The position numbers and the translations under genes are program-made. A DNA stretch of 64,000 nt, from contig NZ_WQCA01000005.1 in the NCBI RefSeq assembly GCF_013032445.1, forward strand, positions 62,001 to 126,000, in the 5' to 3' direction. The stretch is from Ruegeria arenilitoris (GTDB lineage Bacteria; Pseudomonadota; Alphaproteobacteria; Rhodobacterales; Rhodobacteraceae). Positions within the stretch are counted from its first letter, which is position 1, and each line of letters begins with the position of its first letter. Of the stretch, positions 9,524-18,413 are shown one piece after another. A model generated the notes under the pieces. It saw nothing but the letters and a program-made list of their open reading frames with translations. It did not search any database and was not told the DNA's origin.

Positions 9524-11361
9524 CAGCCCCAACCCCCTCCACACAGACCGCCACCGCCCGCGTCGTCTCGGTGCAGGAGGGGCTAGTTCAGATACAGGCC
9601 AATCACGATGCCTCGGGTCAGCCCGGGCAGCTGGTCAAAAACGAGGTTGTCTTTATCCTGCCAACACGCCCCGGCCCGGGTGGCCGTCAGGAACGCTTGA
9701 AGGCCGAAGTGCTGCGCGTGCGCGGCGACATCGCCGACGTGCAGGTCTACGAAAGCACCGACGGGGTCGCCGTGGGCGATCCGGTCGAACAATCGGGGCA
9801 GTTGCTGTCGGTTGAGCTGGCTCCGGGCTTGCTGGGGCAGGTGTTTGACGGGCTGCAATCGCCGCTGCCCAAGGTGGCTGCTGAATTTGGCACCTTCCTG
9901 CCGCGTGGGGCAGATGTGGCTCCGCTGGACGATCAGGCAAAGTGGTCATTCACGCCGTCGGTCAAGGTTGGCGATACGGTGACCGCCGGCGACAGCATCG
10001 GCACCGTGCCTGAGGGCCATTTTAGTCACAAGATCATGCTGCCCTTCAATTGGGTGGGCGACTACAAGGTGGTCTGGGTGCAAAAGGGCGCTGCAACGAT
10101 CCACGACATCGTGGCGAGGCTTGAGGATGAGCAGGGTGGAGAGCATACGCTGACCCTGTCGCAGAAATGGCCAGTGCGGCGCGCATTGCCGGAAAGCATC
10201 CTGAAACGCGCGTTGTCTGAACGCCTCTATCCGACAGAGCCGGTCCTGACCTCTCAGCGCCTGATCGACACGTTTTTCCCAATCGCGCGTGGGGGTACGG
10301 CCTGTATCCCTGGACCGTTCGGGGCGGGTAAGACGGTGCTGCAGAACCTGATCGCACGGAACGCAAAGGTGGATATCGTGATTGTCGTGGCCTGCGGTGA
10401 GCGCGCGGGTGAGGTGGTTGAAACGATTCACGAGTTCCCCAAGATGACCGACCCGACGACAGGCGGCAGTCTGATGGATCGGACGATCATCATTTGCAAC
10501 ACGTCCTCTATGCCTGTCGCCGCACGCGAGGCGTCGATCTTCACCGGGATCACGCTGGGTGAATACTACCGTCAGATGGGTTATGACGTGCTGCTGATCG
10601 CAGACAGTACCAGCCGCTGGGCGCAAGCGATGCGTGAGACGTCCGGCAAGCTTGAGGAAATCCCGGGCGAGGAGGGTTTCCCCGCCTATCTGGAAAGCTC
10701 GATTAAGGGGTTGTACGAACGCGCCGGTGCAATGAAAACCAACGATGGCGATCTGGGTAGCCTGACCTTGATTGGCACGGTCTCACCTGCGGGCGGCAAC
10801 TTTGATGAACCGGTCACGCAGTCTACGCTTTCCACGGTTAAATGTTTCCTTGGCCTGTCCTCTGAGCGAGCCTACAAACGGTTCTACCCGGCGGTCGATC
10901 CGATGCTCAGCTGGTCACGTTATACTGATCAGCTGTCGGACTGGTACGACAAAAACGCCGAGCCCGGCTGGACCGGTAAGGTGCGCGATCTGCTGGACTT
11001 GATCGAAAAGGGAGAGCAGGTCGACCAGATGATGCAGGTGACCGGCGAAGAGGGTGTCACCATCGAGGACTTTGTCACCCAGCAAAAGGCGCTGTTCGTG
11101 GATATGGTCTACCTGCAGCAGGACGCCTTTGACAAAGTGGACGCAACCGTACCGCTTGAGCGTCAGAAGATGACCTTCAAACTGGTCTACGACGTGACCC
11201 AATCGACGGCATCCTTTACCGACAAGGCAGATGTTCGGCAGGTGTTTACGCAACTGACCGGTCTGATTAAGAACTTCCACTATGCAGCGGAAAACACGCC
11301 GGAATTCAAATCTACCTGGGGGCAGATCACCGATCTGTGTCACGAGAAGTTTGGAGTGTAA
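9520..11361 (+). CDS. ntpA: V/A-type ATPase subunit A (catalytic)
   Basis: Catalytic head subunit, 613 residues, full length. The P-loop GPFGAGKTV sits at residues 265-273. Other landmarks are the non-homologous bulge domain (about 115-190), the VVACGERAGE segment with the catalytic glutamate, DSTSRWAQAMRE, EIPGEEGFPAYL, and GTVSPAGGNFDEPVTQ, all typical of V/A-type A subunits and not of F1 beta. It overlaps the preceding gene as ATGA and is last in the operon, with the stop 8 bp before a tRNA-Glu gene on the other strand. All catalytic motifs are intact, so the enzyme should be active. Confidence 0.95.
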   Translation: MTAPTPSTQTATARVVSVQEGLVQIQANHDASGQPGQLVKNEVVFILPTRPGPGGRQERLKAEVLRVRGDIADVQVYESTDGVAVGDPVEQSGQLLSVELAPGLLGQVFDGLQSPLPKVAAEFGTFLPRGADVAPLDDQAKWSFTPSVKVGDTVTAGDSIGTVPEGHFSHKIMLPFNWVGDYKVVWVQKGAATIHDIVARLEDEQGGEHTLTLSQKWPVRRALPESILKRALSERLYPTEPVLTSQRLIDTFFPIARGGTACIPGPFGAGKTVLQNLIARNAKVDIVIVVACGERAGEVVETIHEFPKMTDPTTGGSLMDRTIIICNTSSMPVAAREASIFTGITLGEYYRQMGYDVLLIADSTSRWAQAMRETSGKLEEIPGEEGFPAYLESSIKGLYERAGAMKTNDGDLGSLTLIGTVSPAGGNFDEPVTQSTLSTVKCFLGLSSERAYKRFYPAVDPMLSWSRYTDQLSDWYDKNAEPGWTGKVRDLLDLIEKGEQVDQMMQVTGEEGVTIEDFVTQQKALFVDMVYLQQDAFDKVDATVPLERQKMTFKLVYDVTQSTASFTDKADVRQVFTQLTGLIKNFHYAAENTPEFKSTWGQITDLCHEKFGV

Positions 11362-11369
11362 GGAAGAAA

Positions 11370-11444
11370 TGGCAGCCCGTAGGGGAATCGAACCCCTCTT
11401 TCCAGGTTGAAAACCTGGCGTCCTAACCGATAGACGAACGGGCC
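11370..11444 (-). tRNA. tRNA-Glu (TTC), copy 1
   Basis: Cloverleaf on the minus strand of 75 nt with encoded CCA. The anticodon stem CCAGG/CCTGG closes the loop TTTTCAA, giving anticodon TTC. The acceptor stem is 7 bp with a G1-U72 wobble. Its 3' end faces the V-ATPase operon. Confidence 0.95.
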
Positions 11445-11466
11445 ACTTGGTCCAAACAAGCACAAG

Positions 11467-11541
11467 TGGCAGCCCGTAGGGGAATCGAACCCCTCTTTCC
11501 AGGTTGAAAACCTGGCGTCCTAACCGATAGACGAACGGGCC
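11467..11541 (-). tRNA. tRNA-Glu (TTC), copy 2
   Basis: Identical in sequence to the copy at 11370-11444, with a 97 bp repeat period. The 22 bp between the copies can fold into CCACTTG/CAAGTGG across the tRNA ends. The two are probably co-transcribed and separated by processing. Confidence 0.95.
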
Positions 11542-11639
11542 ACGCTGGCTTGTGGAGGGCCTTTTACGGTTTCGCCGTGACCCCCGCAAGCCGAAAAACG
11601 CAGGGATGTGAAAGTTTTTTCACGGGCTTGAAATTGGGT

Positions 11640-13382
11640 TCAATTTGCTTGTGCCGCGTCCTCGAGCCTGAGTTGCACGCTTTGCCGCCCGCCCCATGTG
11701 TTTACCTCAAGCCGTCCTGCGAAATGAAACCGTGCACCACCGTGATTGGACAGCTTTTCACCCATTGGTCCGTCAAAAGCGCCAAAGGCAATCGCGTCCA
11801 AGCCGCCGCCGACACCGTCTGCCAAGGACAGTTTTAGATGAGATTCGCCGACACGCTTCGCGAAACGGACTTGTAGGTCGGGCAGCGCGTATCGCGGGGC
11901 AGGGGCGCTGGCCCCGAACGGGCCTGCCTTTTCGATTTGTTCGATCAGATCAATCGTCGCCGCGCCCGGCATCAAAGTGCCATCCAATTTCAGGTCGGCC
12001 GGTCCACCTTCACCGGCACCCTGTTTGGCCAGCAATTCGGACAGCCGCACCATCGCTGGTTCCAACTGATCCCGCATCACTGTCAGACCTGCAGCCATTT
12101 TGTGCCCGCCGCCTTTAACCAGCAACCCCTCGGACGCCAGGCGCTGGATCGAAGCGCCCAGATCAACACCAGAGACCGAACGGCCCGAGCCTTTGCCCTC
12201 ATCCCCGTCAAAGCCGATGACAATCGCGGGGCGGTTTGCGTTTTCCTTCAACCGCGATGCCACGATGCCAACGACCCCGGGATGCCATCCTTCGCCCGCA
12301 GCCCAGACCAAAGGCGCGTCCAGTCCGCGTTTCTCGGCCTGTTCCAATGCCGCCGCGCGAACTGCGTTTTCGATATCGCGACGCTCGGTGTTCAGTTCAT
12401 CCAACCGCTGCGACAGTGCTTCGGCTTCGTGCATCGACTCCGTGCTGAGCAGCCGCGCACCCAGATCGGCCTGCCCAATGCGCCCGCCCGCATTCACGCG
12501 CGGACCAAGCAGAAAGCCAAGGTGATAGCTGTTGGGCGCCGAGTCCATGCGAGCCACGTCAGACAGGGCCACCAGACCCGGCCTTTGCCGTTGCGCCATG
12601 ACCTTCAACCCCTGACGCACCAGCGCCCGGTTTGCGCCAATCAGCGGGGCCACATCCGCCACTGTCGCCAGCGCCACAAGGTCCAGCAAGCTGATCAGGT
12701 TCGGGCCCTTCACGCCTGCCTCGCGTAGCTGCCGTCCGGACTCGACCAGCATCAGAAACACAACGCCAGCCGCGCAGAGATAGCCCAGATCGCCGCTTTC
12801 GTCCTGCCGGTTCGGGTTCACCACGGCCACGCAATCGGGCAGGGTCTCTCCGCCCAGGTGGTGGTCCAGCACGATCACATCGGCACCTTTGGCAGCGGCG
12901 ATAGGTTCATGGCTGAGCGTCCCACAATCGACACAGATGATCAGGTCGTGGTTCGTAGCCAGTTCCTGCATGGCCGGGACATTGGGACCATAGCCCTCAT
13001 CAATCCGGTCGGGCACATAGAGCGTCGCCTGAAGGCCCATCTGACGCAGCCAGACCAGCAGCAAGGCGGCTGAGCTGCCTCCGTCGACGTCATAATCGGC
13101 AAAGACCGCGATCCGTTGCTTATTCCGAACTGCTGCCAGAAACCGCGTTGCAGCAGTTTCCATGTCTTTCATCGATCGCGGGTCAGGCAGCAGTTCCTTC
13201 AGCTTGGGCTCCAGAAACCCCTCAGCCTCTATCGCAGGAACGCCGCGCCGCGCCAGCACCTGGCACACGGCGCGGGGCAGACCAGCTTGTTGCACCAGCA
13301 TCTCGGTTGCACGCTCGGTCTCAGCCGTGGGACCGACCCAACGCCGCCCGGACAATGATTGTTCAACCCCTAGAAAGCTCAT
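11640..13382 (-). CDS. recJ: Single-stranded-DNA-specific exonuclease RecJ
   Basis: 5'-3' single-strand DNA exonuclease used in recombination and mismatch repair, 580 residues. The DHH-superfamily metal motifs are present: DYDVDGGSSAALL near residue 100 (usually DGATSAA), CVDCGT, and DHHLGGE; the DHHA1 motif GGGHKMAAG follows in the C-terminal half, then the OB-like domain. A TTG at 13403 in frame is possible, but the ATG at 13382 is preferred. It is last in the hom-glpX-recJ group, an order common in alphaproteobacteria. The hairpin GTGAAA/TTTCAC between recJ and the tRNAs is a weak candidate end point. Confidence 0.95.
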   Translation of the reverse strand: MSFLGVEQSLSGRRWVGPTAETERATEMLVQQAGLPRAVCQVLARRGVPAIEAEGFLEPKLKELLPDPRSMKDMETAATRFLAAVRNKQRIAVFADYDVDGGSSAALLLVWLRQMGLQATLYVPDRIDEGYGPNVPAMQELATNHDLIICVDCGTLSHEPIAAAKGADVIVLDHHLGGETLPDCVAVVNPNRQDESGDLGYLCAAGVVFLMLVESGRQLREAGVKGPNLISLLDLVALATVADVAPLIGANRALVRQGLKVMAQRQRPGLVALSDVARMDSAPNSYHLGFLLGPRVNAGGRIGQADLGARLLSTESMHEAEALSQRLDELNTERRDIENAVRAAALEQAEKRGLDAPLVWAAGEGWHPGVVGIVASRLKENANRPAIVIGFDGDEGKGSGRSVSGVDLGASIQRLASEGLLVKGGGHKMAAGLTVMRDQLEPAMVRLSELLAKQGAGEGGPADLKLDGTLMPGAATIDLIEQIEKAGPFGASAPAPRYALPDLQVRFAKRVGESHLKLSLADGVGGGLDAIAFGAFDGPMGEKLSNHGGARFHFAGRLEVNTWGGRQSVQLRLEDAAQAN

Positions 13383-13473
13383 GACCTGTCCCTGATGTGC
13401 CAAGGCCGGACCCTAGCGGACCCGGCCTCATTGTCTGTATGGATAGCCTCGTGCGCCGCTCGGGCGCAAGCGG

Positions 13474-14457
13474 TTAGGTGTTGTCGTGCGACCACATCGG
13501 CGTGCGGTAGGTCATACGCCGCACCGACCCGGTTTTCGACCGCATCAGCAGGGTGGTGGTTTCCACCCAACCCGGTTCACGCTTGATGCGCGGCAGCAGC
13601 GAGCCACCGGTCACGCCGGTTGCGGCAAAGATCACGTCTGCTGTCACCATCTCGTCGCGGGCATAGACGCGGTCCAGATCGGTGATGCCCGCCTTGGCGG
13701 CACGGCCACGTTCGTCATCGTTGCGGAACAGCAGGCGGCCAAAGATCTGACCGCCCATACATTTCAGAGCCGCTGCCGCCAGAACGCCCTCGGGCGCGCC
13801 ACCCTGGCCCATATACATGTCGATGCCGGTCTCTTCGCTTTCTGCGCAATGCATCACACCGGCCACGTCGCCATCGGTGATCAGGCGGATCGACGCACCG
13901 GTTTCGCGCACCTCGGCGATCATCGCCTCATGACGCGGGCGCTCCAGAATGCAGACAGTGATGTCGGCGGGTTCACAGCCCTTGGCCTTGGCCAGAGCTT
14001 CGACACGTTCGCGCGGGCTCATTTCCAGATTGACGACGCCCTCAGGAAAGCCCGGACCAACGGCCAGCTTGTCCATGTAGACATCGGGTGCGTGCAGCAT
14101 CGAGCCGCGCGGCCCCATGGCGATTACGGTCAGTGCGTTAGGCATGTCCTTGGCGGTCAGCGTGGTGCCTTCCAGCGGGTCCAGCGCGATGTCTACGCCG
14201 GGGCCTACACCAGTGCCAACCTCTTCGCCGATATACAGCATCGGCGCTTCGTCACGCTCGCCTTCACCGATAACGACGACGCCCTCGATATCCAGCAGGT
14301 TCAGCTGTTCGCGCATCGCGTTCACGGCTGCCTGATCGGCGGCTTTTTCGTCACCGCGACCGACCAGAGAGGCCGACGCCAGCGCAGCCTGTTCTGCCAC
14401 CCGCGCAAGGCCCAGAGACAGCAGTCGGTCGTTGAAATCTACTTTGGCAGCACTCAT
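13474..14457 (-). CDS. glpX: Fructose-1,6-bisphosphatase class II (GlpX)
   Basis: Metal-dependent fructose-1,6-bisphosphatase of gluconeogenesis (some members also act on sedoheptulose bisphosphate), 327 residues. Typical motifs are VIGEGERDEAPMLYIGE near residue 60, DPLEGTT near 92 for metal and phosphate, GGAPEGVLAAAALK and the C-terminal ARDEMVTADVIFAATGVTGG. It lies between hom and recJ. This location and sequence match alphaproteobacterial GlpX, which is not part of a glycerol operon. Length is normal. Confidence 0.95.
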   Translation of the reverse strand: MSAAKVDFNDRLLSLGLARVAEQAALASASLVGRGDEKAADQAAVNAMREQLNLLDIEGVVVIGEGERDEAPMLYIGEEVGTGVGPGVDIALDPLEGTTLTAKDMPNALTVIAMGPRGSMLHAPDVYMDKLAVGPGFPEGVVNLEMSPRERVEALAKAKGCEPADITVCILERPRHEAMIAEVRETGASIRLITDGDVAGVMHCAESEETGIDMYMGQGGAPEGVLAAAALKCMGGQIFGRLLFRNDDERGRAAKAGITDLDRVYARDEMVTADVIFAATGVTGGSLLPRIKREPGWVETTTLLMRSKTGSVRRMTYRTPMWSHDNT

Positions 14458-14499
14458 GTTCGGTATCCTCAGGTCAGTAAAGGCGTTTTATTCGGGATA

Positions 14500-14518
14500 G
14501 CCTGCGTTTCATGCAGGC
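14500..14518 (-). other. Small hairpin between hom and glpX
   Basis: A six-base-pair stem GCCTGC/GCAGGC with a seven-base loop lies between the hom stop and the glpX start. No U-run follows. It may modulate read-through or stability; low certainty. Confidence 0.35.
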
Positions 14519-14526
14519 CGCAAGGG

Positions 14527-15813
14527 TCAAACCTCTTCAATCCGCAATGCAACGGGTTCTCCGGCCACCACATCGGTTTCGCGCAGCCCGTCGAGTGCCA
14601 CGTCCAGCGTGGCGCGTGTGGTCTTGTGGGTGACGATCAGAACCGGTGCGGTGCTTTCGGAATGGCCGTACTGGCGCATCCGGTCGATCGAAACACCCGC
14701 ATCGCCCAGAATGGCGGCCACTTTGGCCAACGCACCGGGTTTGTCGTACAGGGCAAGACGCAGATAATAGGGGGCAGGCAGGCCGGTCACGGCAGGCTGC
14801 GCATCCTGTAGCGAGGTCGCAGGGCGGCCAAAGGTTGGGATTTGCAGCCCGCGCGCCAGATCGCAGACGTCACCCATCACGGCGCTGGCCGTGGGGCCCT
14901 CGCCGGCGCCGGGGCCACACAGAACAACCTGCTCGACCGCGTCGCCTTCGATCACCACCATATTGGTGCCGCCTTCCAGTTGCCCCAAGGGCGAACTTCT
15001 GGGAACCAAGCACGGCTGCATTCGCTGTTCCAGACCACGGGCCGAGCGTTGCGCAACGCCAAGCAACTTGATGCGATAGCCCATGTCGTCGGCCTGATGG
15101 ATATCTTCCAGACTGATCTGCTGAATGCCTTCGATCTGGATGCCGTCGAAATTCGGCTTGGTCCCGAACGCGATCGAGGACAGCAACGCCAGCTTATGCG
15201 CCGCATCAATCCCGCCTACGTCGAGGTTCGGGTCAGCCTCAAGATACCCAAGCTGCGCGCATTCCTCGAACAGGGCGTTGTAACCCTGCTCCTGCGATTG
15301 CATCCGGGTCAGGATATAGTTGCAGGTGCCGTTCATCACGCCCATGACGCGGGTGATCTCGTTTCCGGCCAGCCCTTCGGTCAGGGACTTGATGACCGGG
15401 ATGCCGCCAGCAACGGCGGCTTCGAACCTGATCACGCGACCGGCGGCCTCGGCCTTTTCGGCCAGTTCCTGACCGTGGATCGCCAGCAATGCCTTGTTTG
15501 CGGTGACGACGTCCTTGCCGGTCGCCAGCGCCGCCTCGACCGAGGCTTTGGCAGGGCCGTTCTCGCCTCCGATCAGTTCAACGAAAACGTCGATATCATC
15601 GCGTTTGGCCAGCGCCACCGGGTCGGTTTCCCAGGCATAGTCGGAAAGGCTTACACCACGATCTTTGCTGGCATCGCGCGCCGATACGGCTACGATTTTC
15701 ACAGGCCGTCCTGTACGTGCCTGCAACAGGTCCGCGTGGCGGCGGACGATCTTAACGACACCCACGCCAACTGTTCCCAAGCCCGCAATTCCCAGCCGCA
15801 GCGCCTGTGTCAT
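14527..15813 (-). CDS. hom: Homoserine dehydrogenase
   Basis: NAD(P)-dependent reduction of aspartate semialdehyde to homoserine, at the branch to threonine and methionine, 428 residues. Visible are the Rossmann motif GLGTVGVGVV (residues 9-18), the VTANKALLA catalytic region, the GGIPVIKSL and GVMNGTCNYILT substrate region, and a C-terminal ACT domain (RLALYDKPGALAKVAAILGDAGVSI) likely giving amino-acid feedback. A longer open frame begins at 15903, but the ATG at 15813 has AAGGAA upstream and the normal N-terminus. It heads the hom-glpX-recJ group. Confidence 0.95.
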   Translation of the reverse strand: MTQALRLGIAGLGTVGVGVVKIVRRHADLLQARTGRPVKIVAVSARDASKDRGVSLSDYAWETDPVALAKRDDIDVFVELIGGENGPAKASVEAALATGKDVVTANKALLAIHGQELAEKAEAAGRVIRFEAAVAGGIPVIKSLTEGLAGNEITRVMGVMNGTCNYILTRMQSQEQGYNALFEECAQLGYLEADPNLDVGGIDAAHKLALLSSIAFGTKPNFDGIQIEGIQQISLEDIHQADDMGYRIKLLGVAQRSARGLEQRMQPCLVPRSSPLGQLEGGTNMVVIEGDAVEQVVLCGPGAGEGPTASAVMGDVCDLARGLQIPTFGRPATSLQDAQPAVTGLPAPYYLRLALYDKPGALAKVAAILGDAGVSIDRMRQYGHSESTAPVLIVTHKTTRATLDVALDGLRETDVVAGEPVALRIEEV

Positions 15814-15941
15814 CCCGTGGGTTCCTTTCCGCTCGAAGACTTCGTGATGTCGGGCCTGTTGCCCGTTCAGCGCTGCCTTAGCGGGTTCGGCGCTAGGGTG
15901 CAATGCGTGGTGGCACGCGAAGGGCGTTGAAACGCAAAGGC

Positions 15942-16190
15942 TCAGTTGATTTCCGCAGCCTGAAGTTCTTCTGCCTTTTTCTGCAGCGCTTCACGACGGG
16001 CAATAAGGTCTTCCTCGACCTCGGCAGCCTCATTCAACGGATCAACCGGCGGGCCAAGGTTTTCCTGAATAGGAACAAGCTTGGGATAGCGGGCCGATTT
16101 CACGTTTGGCTGTTCACGCCCCTCCAGTTCTGGAAAGTCGGCGCATCCGGCACAGGCGAGCACCAGGATCAGCATAGACAGGGGCTTCAT
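15942..16190 (-). CDS. Small predicted lipoprotein
   Basis: Protein of 82 residues with a signal sequence MKPLSMLILVLACAGC. Either Cys13 or Cys16 could be the lipidated residue, the second giving AG-C before DFPEL. The mature part is hydrophilic and ends in a short Glu/Ala/Lys coiled segment (VEEDLIARREALQKKAEELQAAE). AAAGGGA precedes the ATG. It is divergent from the TetR gene with 99 bp between the starts, so the operator there could also control it. No known family recognised. Confidence 0.72.
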   Translation of the reverse strand: MKPLSMLILVLACAGCADFPELEGREQPNVKSARYPKLVPIQENLGPPVDPLNEAAEVEEDLIARREALQKKAEELQAAEIN

Positions 16191-16231
16191 TCAAATCCCT
16201 TTCAAGGTCGATTGCAAATGTGATGCACCTT

Positions 16232-16279
16232 TTGCGACTTTGGTTCAAGCAGGGTTCTATCTGAACGGACGTTCAGATA
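16232..16279 (+). promoter_or_regulatory. TetR-gene promoter with overlapping operator palindrome
   Basis: A perfect inverted repeat with 10-bp arms (TATCTGAACG and CGTTCAGATA) around a 2-bp centre spans 16258-16279. A promoter-like pair TTGCGA (16232-16237) and TTCTAT (16255-16260), 17 bp apart, overlaps its left arm, and the TetR start codon is 10 bp beyond its right end. This suits autorepression. Confidence 0.75.
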
Positions 16280-16289
16280 CGGTGAGCGA

Positions 16290-16877
16290 ATGGCTCGTAC
16301 ACAAGGTTCACATTCCGATATCACCGGTCCGCGTATCCGCAAAGCGGCGTTGGGATTGTTCGCCCGTCACGGTTACGCAGCGGTCTCTATGCGCCAAATC
16401 GCGTCTGAGGTTGGGGTGCAGGCCGGGGCGCTGTATAATTACACACCCGACAAGCAGAGCCTTCTGTACCGCCTGATGCATGAACACATGCAAGAGCTGT
16501 TGGCGGCCTATGACTCGCTAAAGCAGCCTGCGGATGCATCTGAGGCCTTACGCCAGTTTGTCGGGTTTCACATCCGCTTTCACCTTGAACGTCCGGATGA
16601 GGTGTTCATTGCCTATATGGAACTACGCAACCTGACGCCTGAGAACTTTGCTGAGATCGAAGCGTTGCGCCGAAAATATGAAGACGCACTCGAGATGATC
16701 TTGTGCGCAGGGCAGGAAGCAGGTCTGTTCAACGTCGCGGACACCAAGATTGCGACTTTGGCGGTGATTGCCATGTTGAACGGTGTGATGACTTGGTATC
16801 GGGCCGGCGGACGCCTGTCGCTGGACGAAGTTGAACAGGTTTATTGGAACATGGTCCGCCGGTCAGTTTCGACCTGA
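16290..16877 (+). CDS. TetR-family transcriptional regulator
   Basis: One-component repressor of 195 residues. The N-terminal helix-turn-helix is clear (ALGLFARHGYAAVSMRQIASEVGVQAGALYNYTPDKQSLLYRLM, about residues 20-65). The C-terminal ligand-binding part is helical and resembles TetR_C domains of acyl-CoA-type regulators, but the ligand cannot be told. A near-perfect palindrome lies directly upstream and is the expected self-operator. Possible targets are its own gene, the divergent lipoprotein and other loci with the same palindrome. It converges on the pirin gene with a 5-bp gap. Confidence 0.9.
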   Translation: MARTQGSHSDITGPRIRKAALGLFARHGYAAVSMRQIASEVGVQAGALYNYTPDKQSLLYRLMHEHMQELLAAYDSLKQPADASEALRQFVGFHIRFHLERPDEVFIAYMELRNLTPENFAEIEALRRKYEDALEMILCAGQEAGLFNVADTKIATLAVIAMLNGVMTWYRAGGRLSLDEVEQVYWNMVRRSVST

Positions 16878-16882
16878 TGGCG

Positions 16883-17794
16883 TTAGTGCGCGGGCCGAAT
16901 GAACGTACCGTTGCGTAGTTCGCGAAAGGCTTGCTCCAGTTCGGTCCGCGTGTTCATCACGATCGGGCCGTGCCAGGCGACCGGCTCGTCAATCGGCGCG
17001 CCTGAGATCAGCAGAAATCGCACACCTTCAGGTCCAGCCTGAACCGTGATTTCATCCCCGGTGCCAAACCGGACCAGCGTCCGGTTGCCCGACATGTCGC
17101 GGATATTAACCTCTTGTCCGGCGACTTCTTTTTCCAGAAGTATACCAGTGGGCTGTGAGGCATCGGCAAAAGCAGCCTGCCCGTCGAACACGTAAGCAAA
17201 GGCACGGCGATAGGTGTCGATCCGAAAGGTCTTTTTGACACCTGCCGGGATATTGATGTCCAGATATTGCGGGTCAGCGGCAATCCCGTCGACCGGACCG
17301 GTCTTCCCCCAGAACTCACCTACGATCACGCGCACCGTGGTGCCATCGTCATCGGTGATTTCCGGGATGTCCTTACTTTGCACATCCTGATAGCGCGGCG
17401 CGGTCATTTTTTGCGCCGACGGCAGGTTACCCCACAGCTGGAACCCATGCATTTGTCCTGACACGTTTCCTTTCGGCATCTCCTGATGAAGAATCCCGGA
17501 ACCGGCGGTCATCCACTGCACGTCTCCGGCCCCGAGTGTGCCGCTATTCCCCAGAGAATCCGAATGTTCGACTGAACCGGCCAGAACATATGTGATCGTT
17601 TCGATCCCGCGATGCGGGTGCCAGGGAAACCCGGCCTTAAAGTCCTGCGGGCGCTCGTTGCGAAAGTCATCGAACAGCAGAAATGGGTCGAGTTCAGACG
17701 GGTCCTGAAATCCGAACGCGCGGTGCAGTTTTACACCTGCGCCCTCGATTGCGGCGACGGCTTTCCGGGTTTGCAGAACGGGACGTAGGGACAT
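16883..17794 (-). CDS. Pirin family protein
   Basis: Two-cupin pirin protein of 303 residues. The N-terminal cupin has the metal-ligand signature HPHRGIETITYVL (about 58-70), SGILHQEMP and HGFQLWGNLP; the C-terminal cupin is degenerate. Some pirins act as quercetinases or redox-sensing regulators; the role here is unknown. The gene is transcribed alone towards the TetR gene. Start at 17794 with MSLRPVLQTRKAV fits the family. Confidence 0.92.
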   Translation of the reverse strand: MSLRPVLQTRKAVAAIEGAGVKLHRAFGFQDPSELDPFLLFDDFRNERPQDFKAGFPWHPHRGIETITYVLAGSVEHSDSLGNSGTLGAGDVQWMTAGSGILHQEMPKGNVSGQMHGFQLWGNLPSAQKMTAPRYQDVQSKDIPEITDDDGTTVRVIVGEFWGKTGPVDGIAADPQYLDINIPAGVKKTFRIDTYRRAFAYVFDGQAAFADASQPTGILLEKEVAGQEVNIRDMSGNRTLVRFGTGDEITVQAGPEGVRFLLISGAPIDEPVAWHGPIVMNTRTELEQAFRELRNGTFIRPAH

Positions 17795-17951
17795 TGCGGC
17801 CTCCTTCAGTTGTGCGGAAGCATGTATTCATGGCGCTGATTACGTCAATCGACAGAAAAGAACCGAGGCTGTGCAAAAATCAGCAGTAACTGCCCCTCTG
17901 TTTTTTCCGATAATAAGTCGCTAAACCCTGATGAAAACGACAGGGGTTCAC

Positions 17952-18413
17952 ATGCAACAAGACGTATTGGCGACCATTAAGCCATCACCTGCAAGACGCT
18001 TGCTTGGCGTCGGGATGCTAAGCGTGGTGGGCGTGTTGGTTTTGTATGTAGCCCTTGCGCAGCCCCCCGAACCCGTTTGGCTGGTCTTTTTGCTTGTGGT
18101 TGGCGGCGCGGCGTTTTGGCTGGCGTACCGTATGTGGAATGCGACGAATGACTGGATCGAGTTGACACAATCCGAGCTGAGAACCGGGGCAGGGCGCCTT
18201 ATTGTAAAAGTGGCCGATATCGAATCCGTCGATCGAGGGGTTTTTGCATTCAAACCATCGAACGGGTTTCTTTTGAAAACGCGTACCAGCGGGGAAAACA
18301 GCTGGGCGCCGGGGCTATGGTGGCGTCTAGGTCGCCGGGTGGGGGTCGGCGGCATGACTGCCGCCGCCGAAACCAAATATATGACTGACGTGCTTAGCTC
18401 GTTGTTGCCGTAG
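17952..18413 (+). CDS. Conserved membrane protein, unknown function
   Basis: Protein of 153 residues with two hydrophobic segments near the N-terminus (about residues 15-32 and 38-60) and a cytoplasmic-looking C-terminal half (WIELTQSELRTGAGRLIVKVADIESVDRG...) that resembles a small PH-like or bacterial membrane-flanking domain. AGGGG lies 5 nt before the ATG at 17952; an in-frame ATG at 17931 lacks a ribosome site. Its 3' end overlaps the convergent Tad-type gene by 20 bp. Family not recognised with confidence. Confidence 0.65.
   Translation: MQQDVLATIKPSPARRLLGVGMLSVVGVLVLYVALAQPPEPVWLVFLLVVGGAAFWLAYRMWNATNDWIELTQSELRTGAGRLIVKVADIESVDRGVFAFKPSNGFLLKTRTSGENSWAPGLWWRLGRRVGVGGMTAAAETKYMTDVLSSLLP

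Noticed and set aside
11370..11541. Two near-identical units that could look like a short repeat array
   Set aside because: They are two complete tRNA-Glu genes; no spacer-repeat pattern of a CRISPR array is present.
13486..14811. Long plus-strand open frame (441 codons) opposite glpX and hom
   Set aside because: Antisense shadow of well-identified genes, crossing the gap between them, with no recognisable domain.
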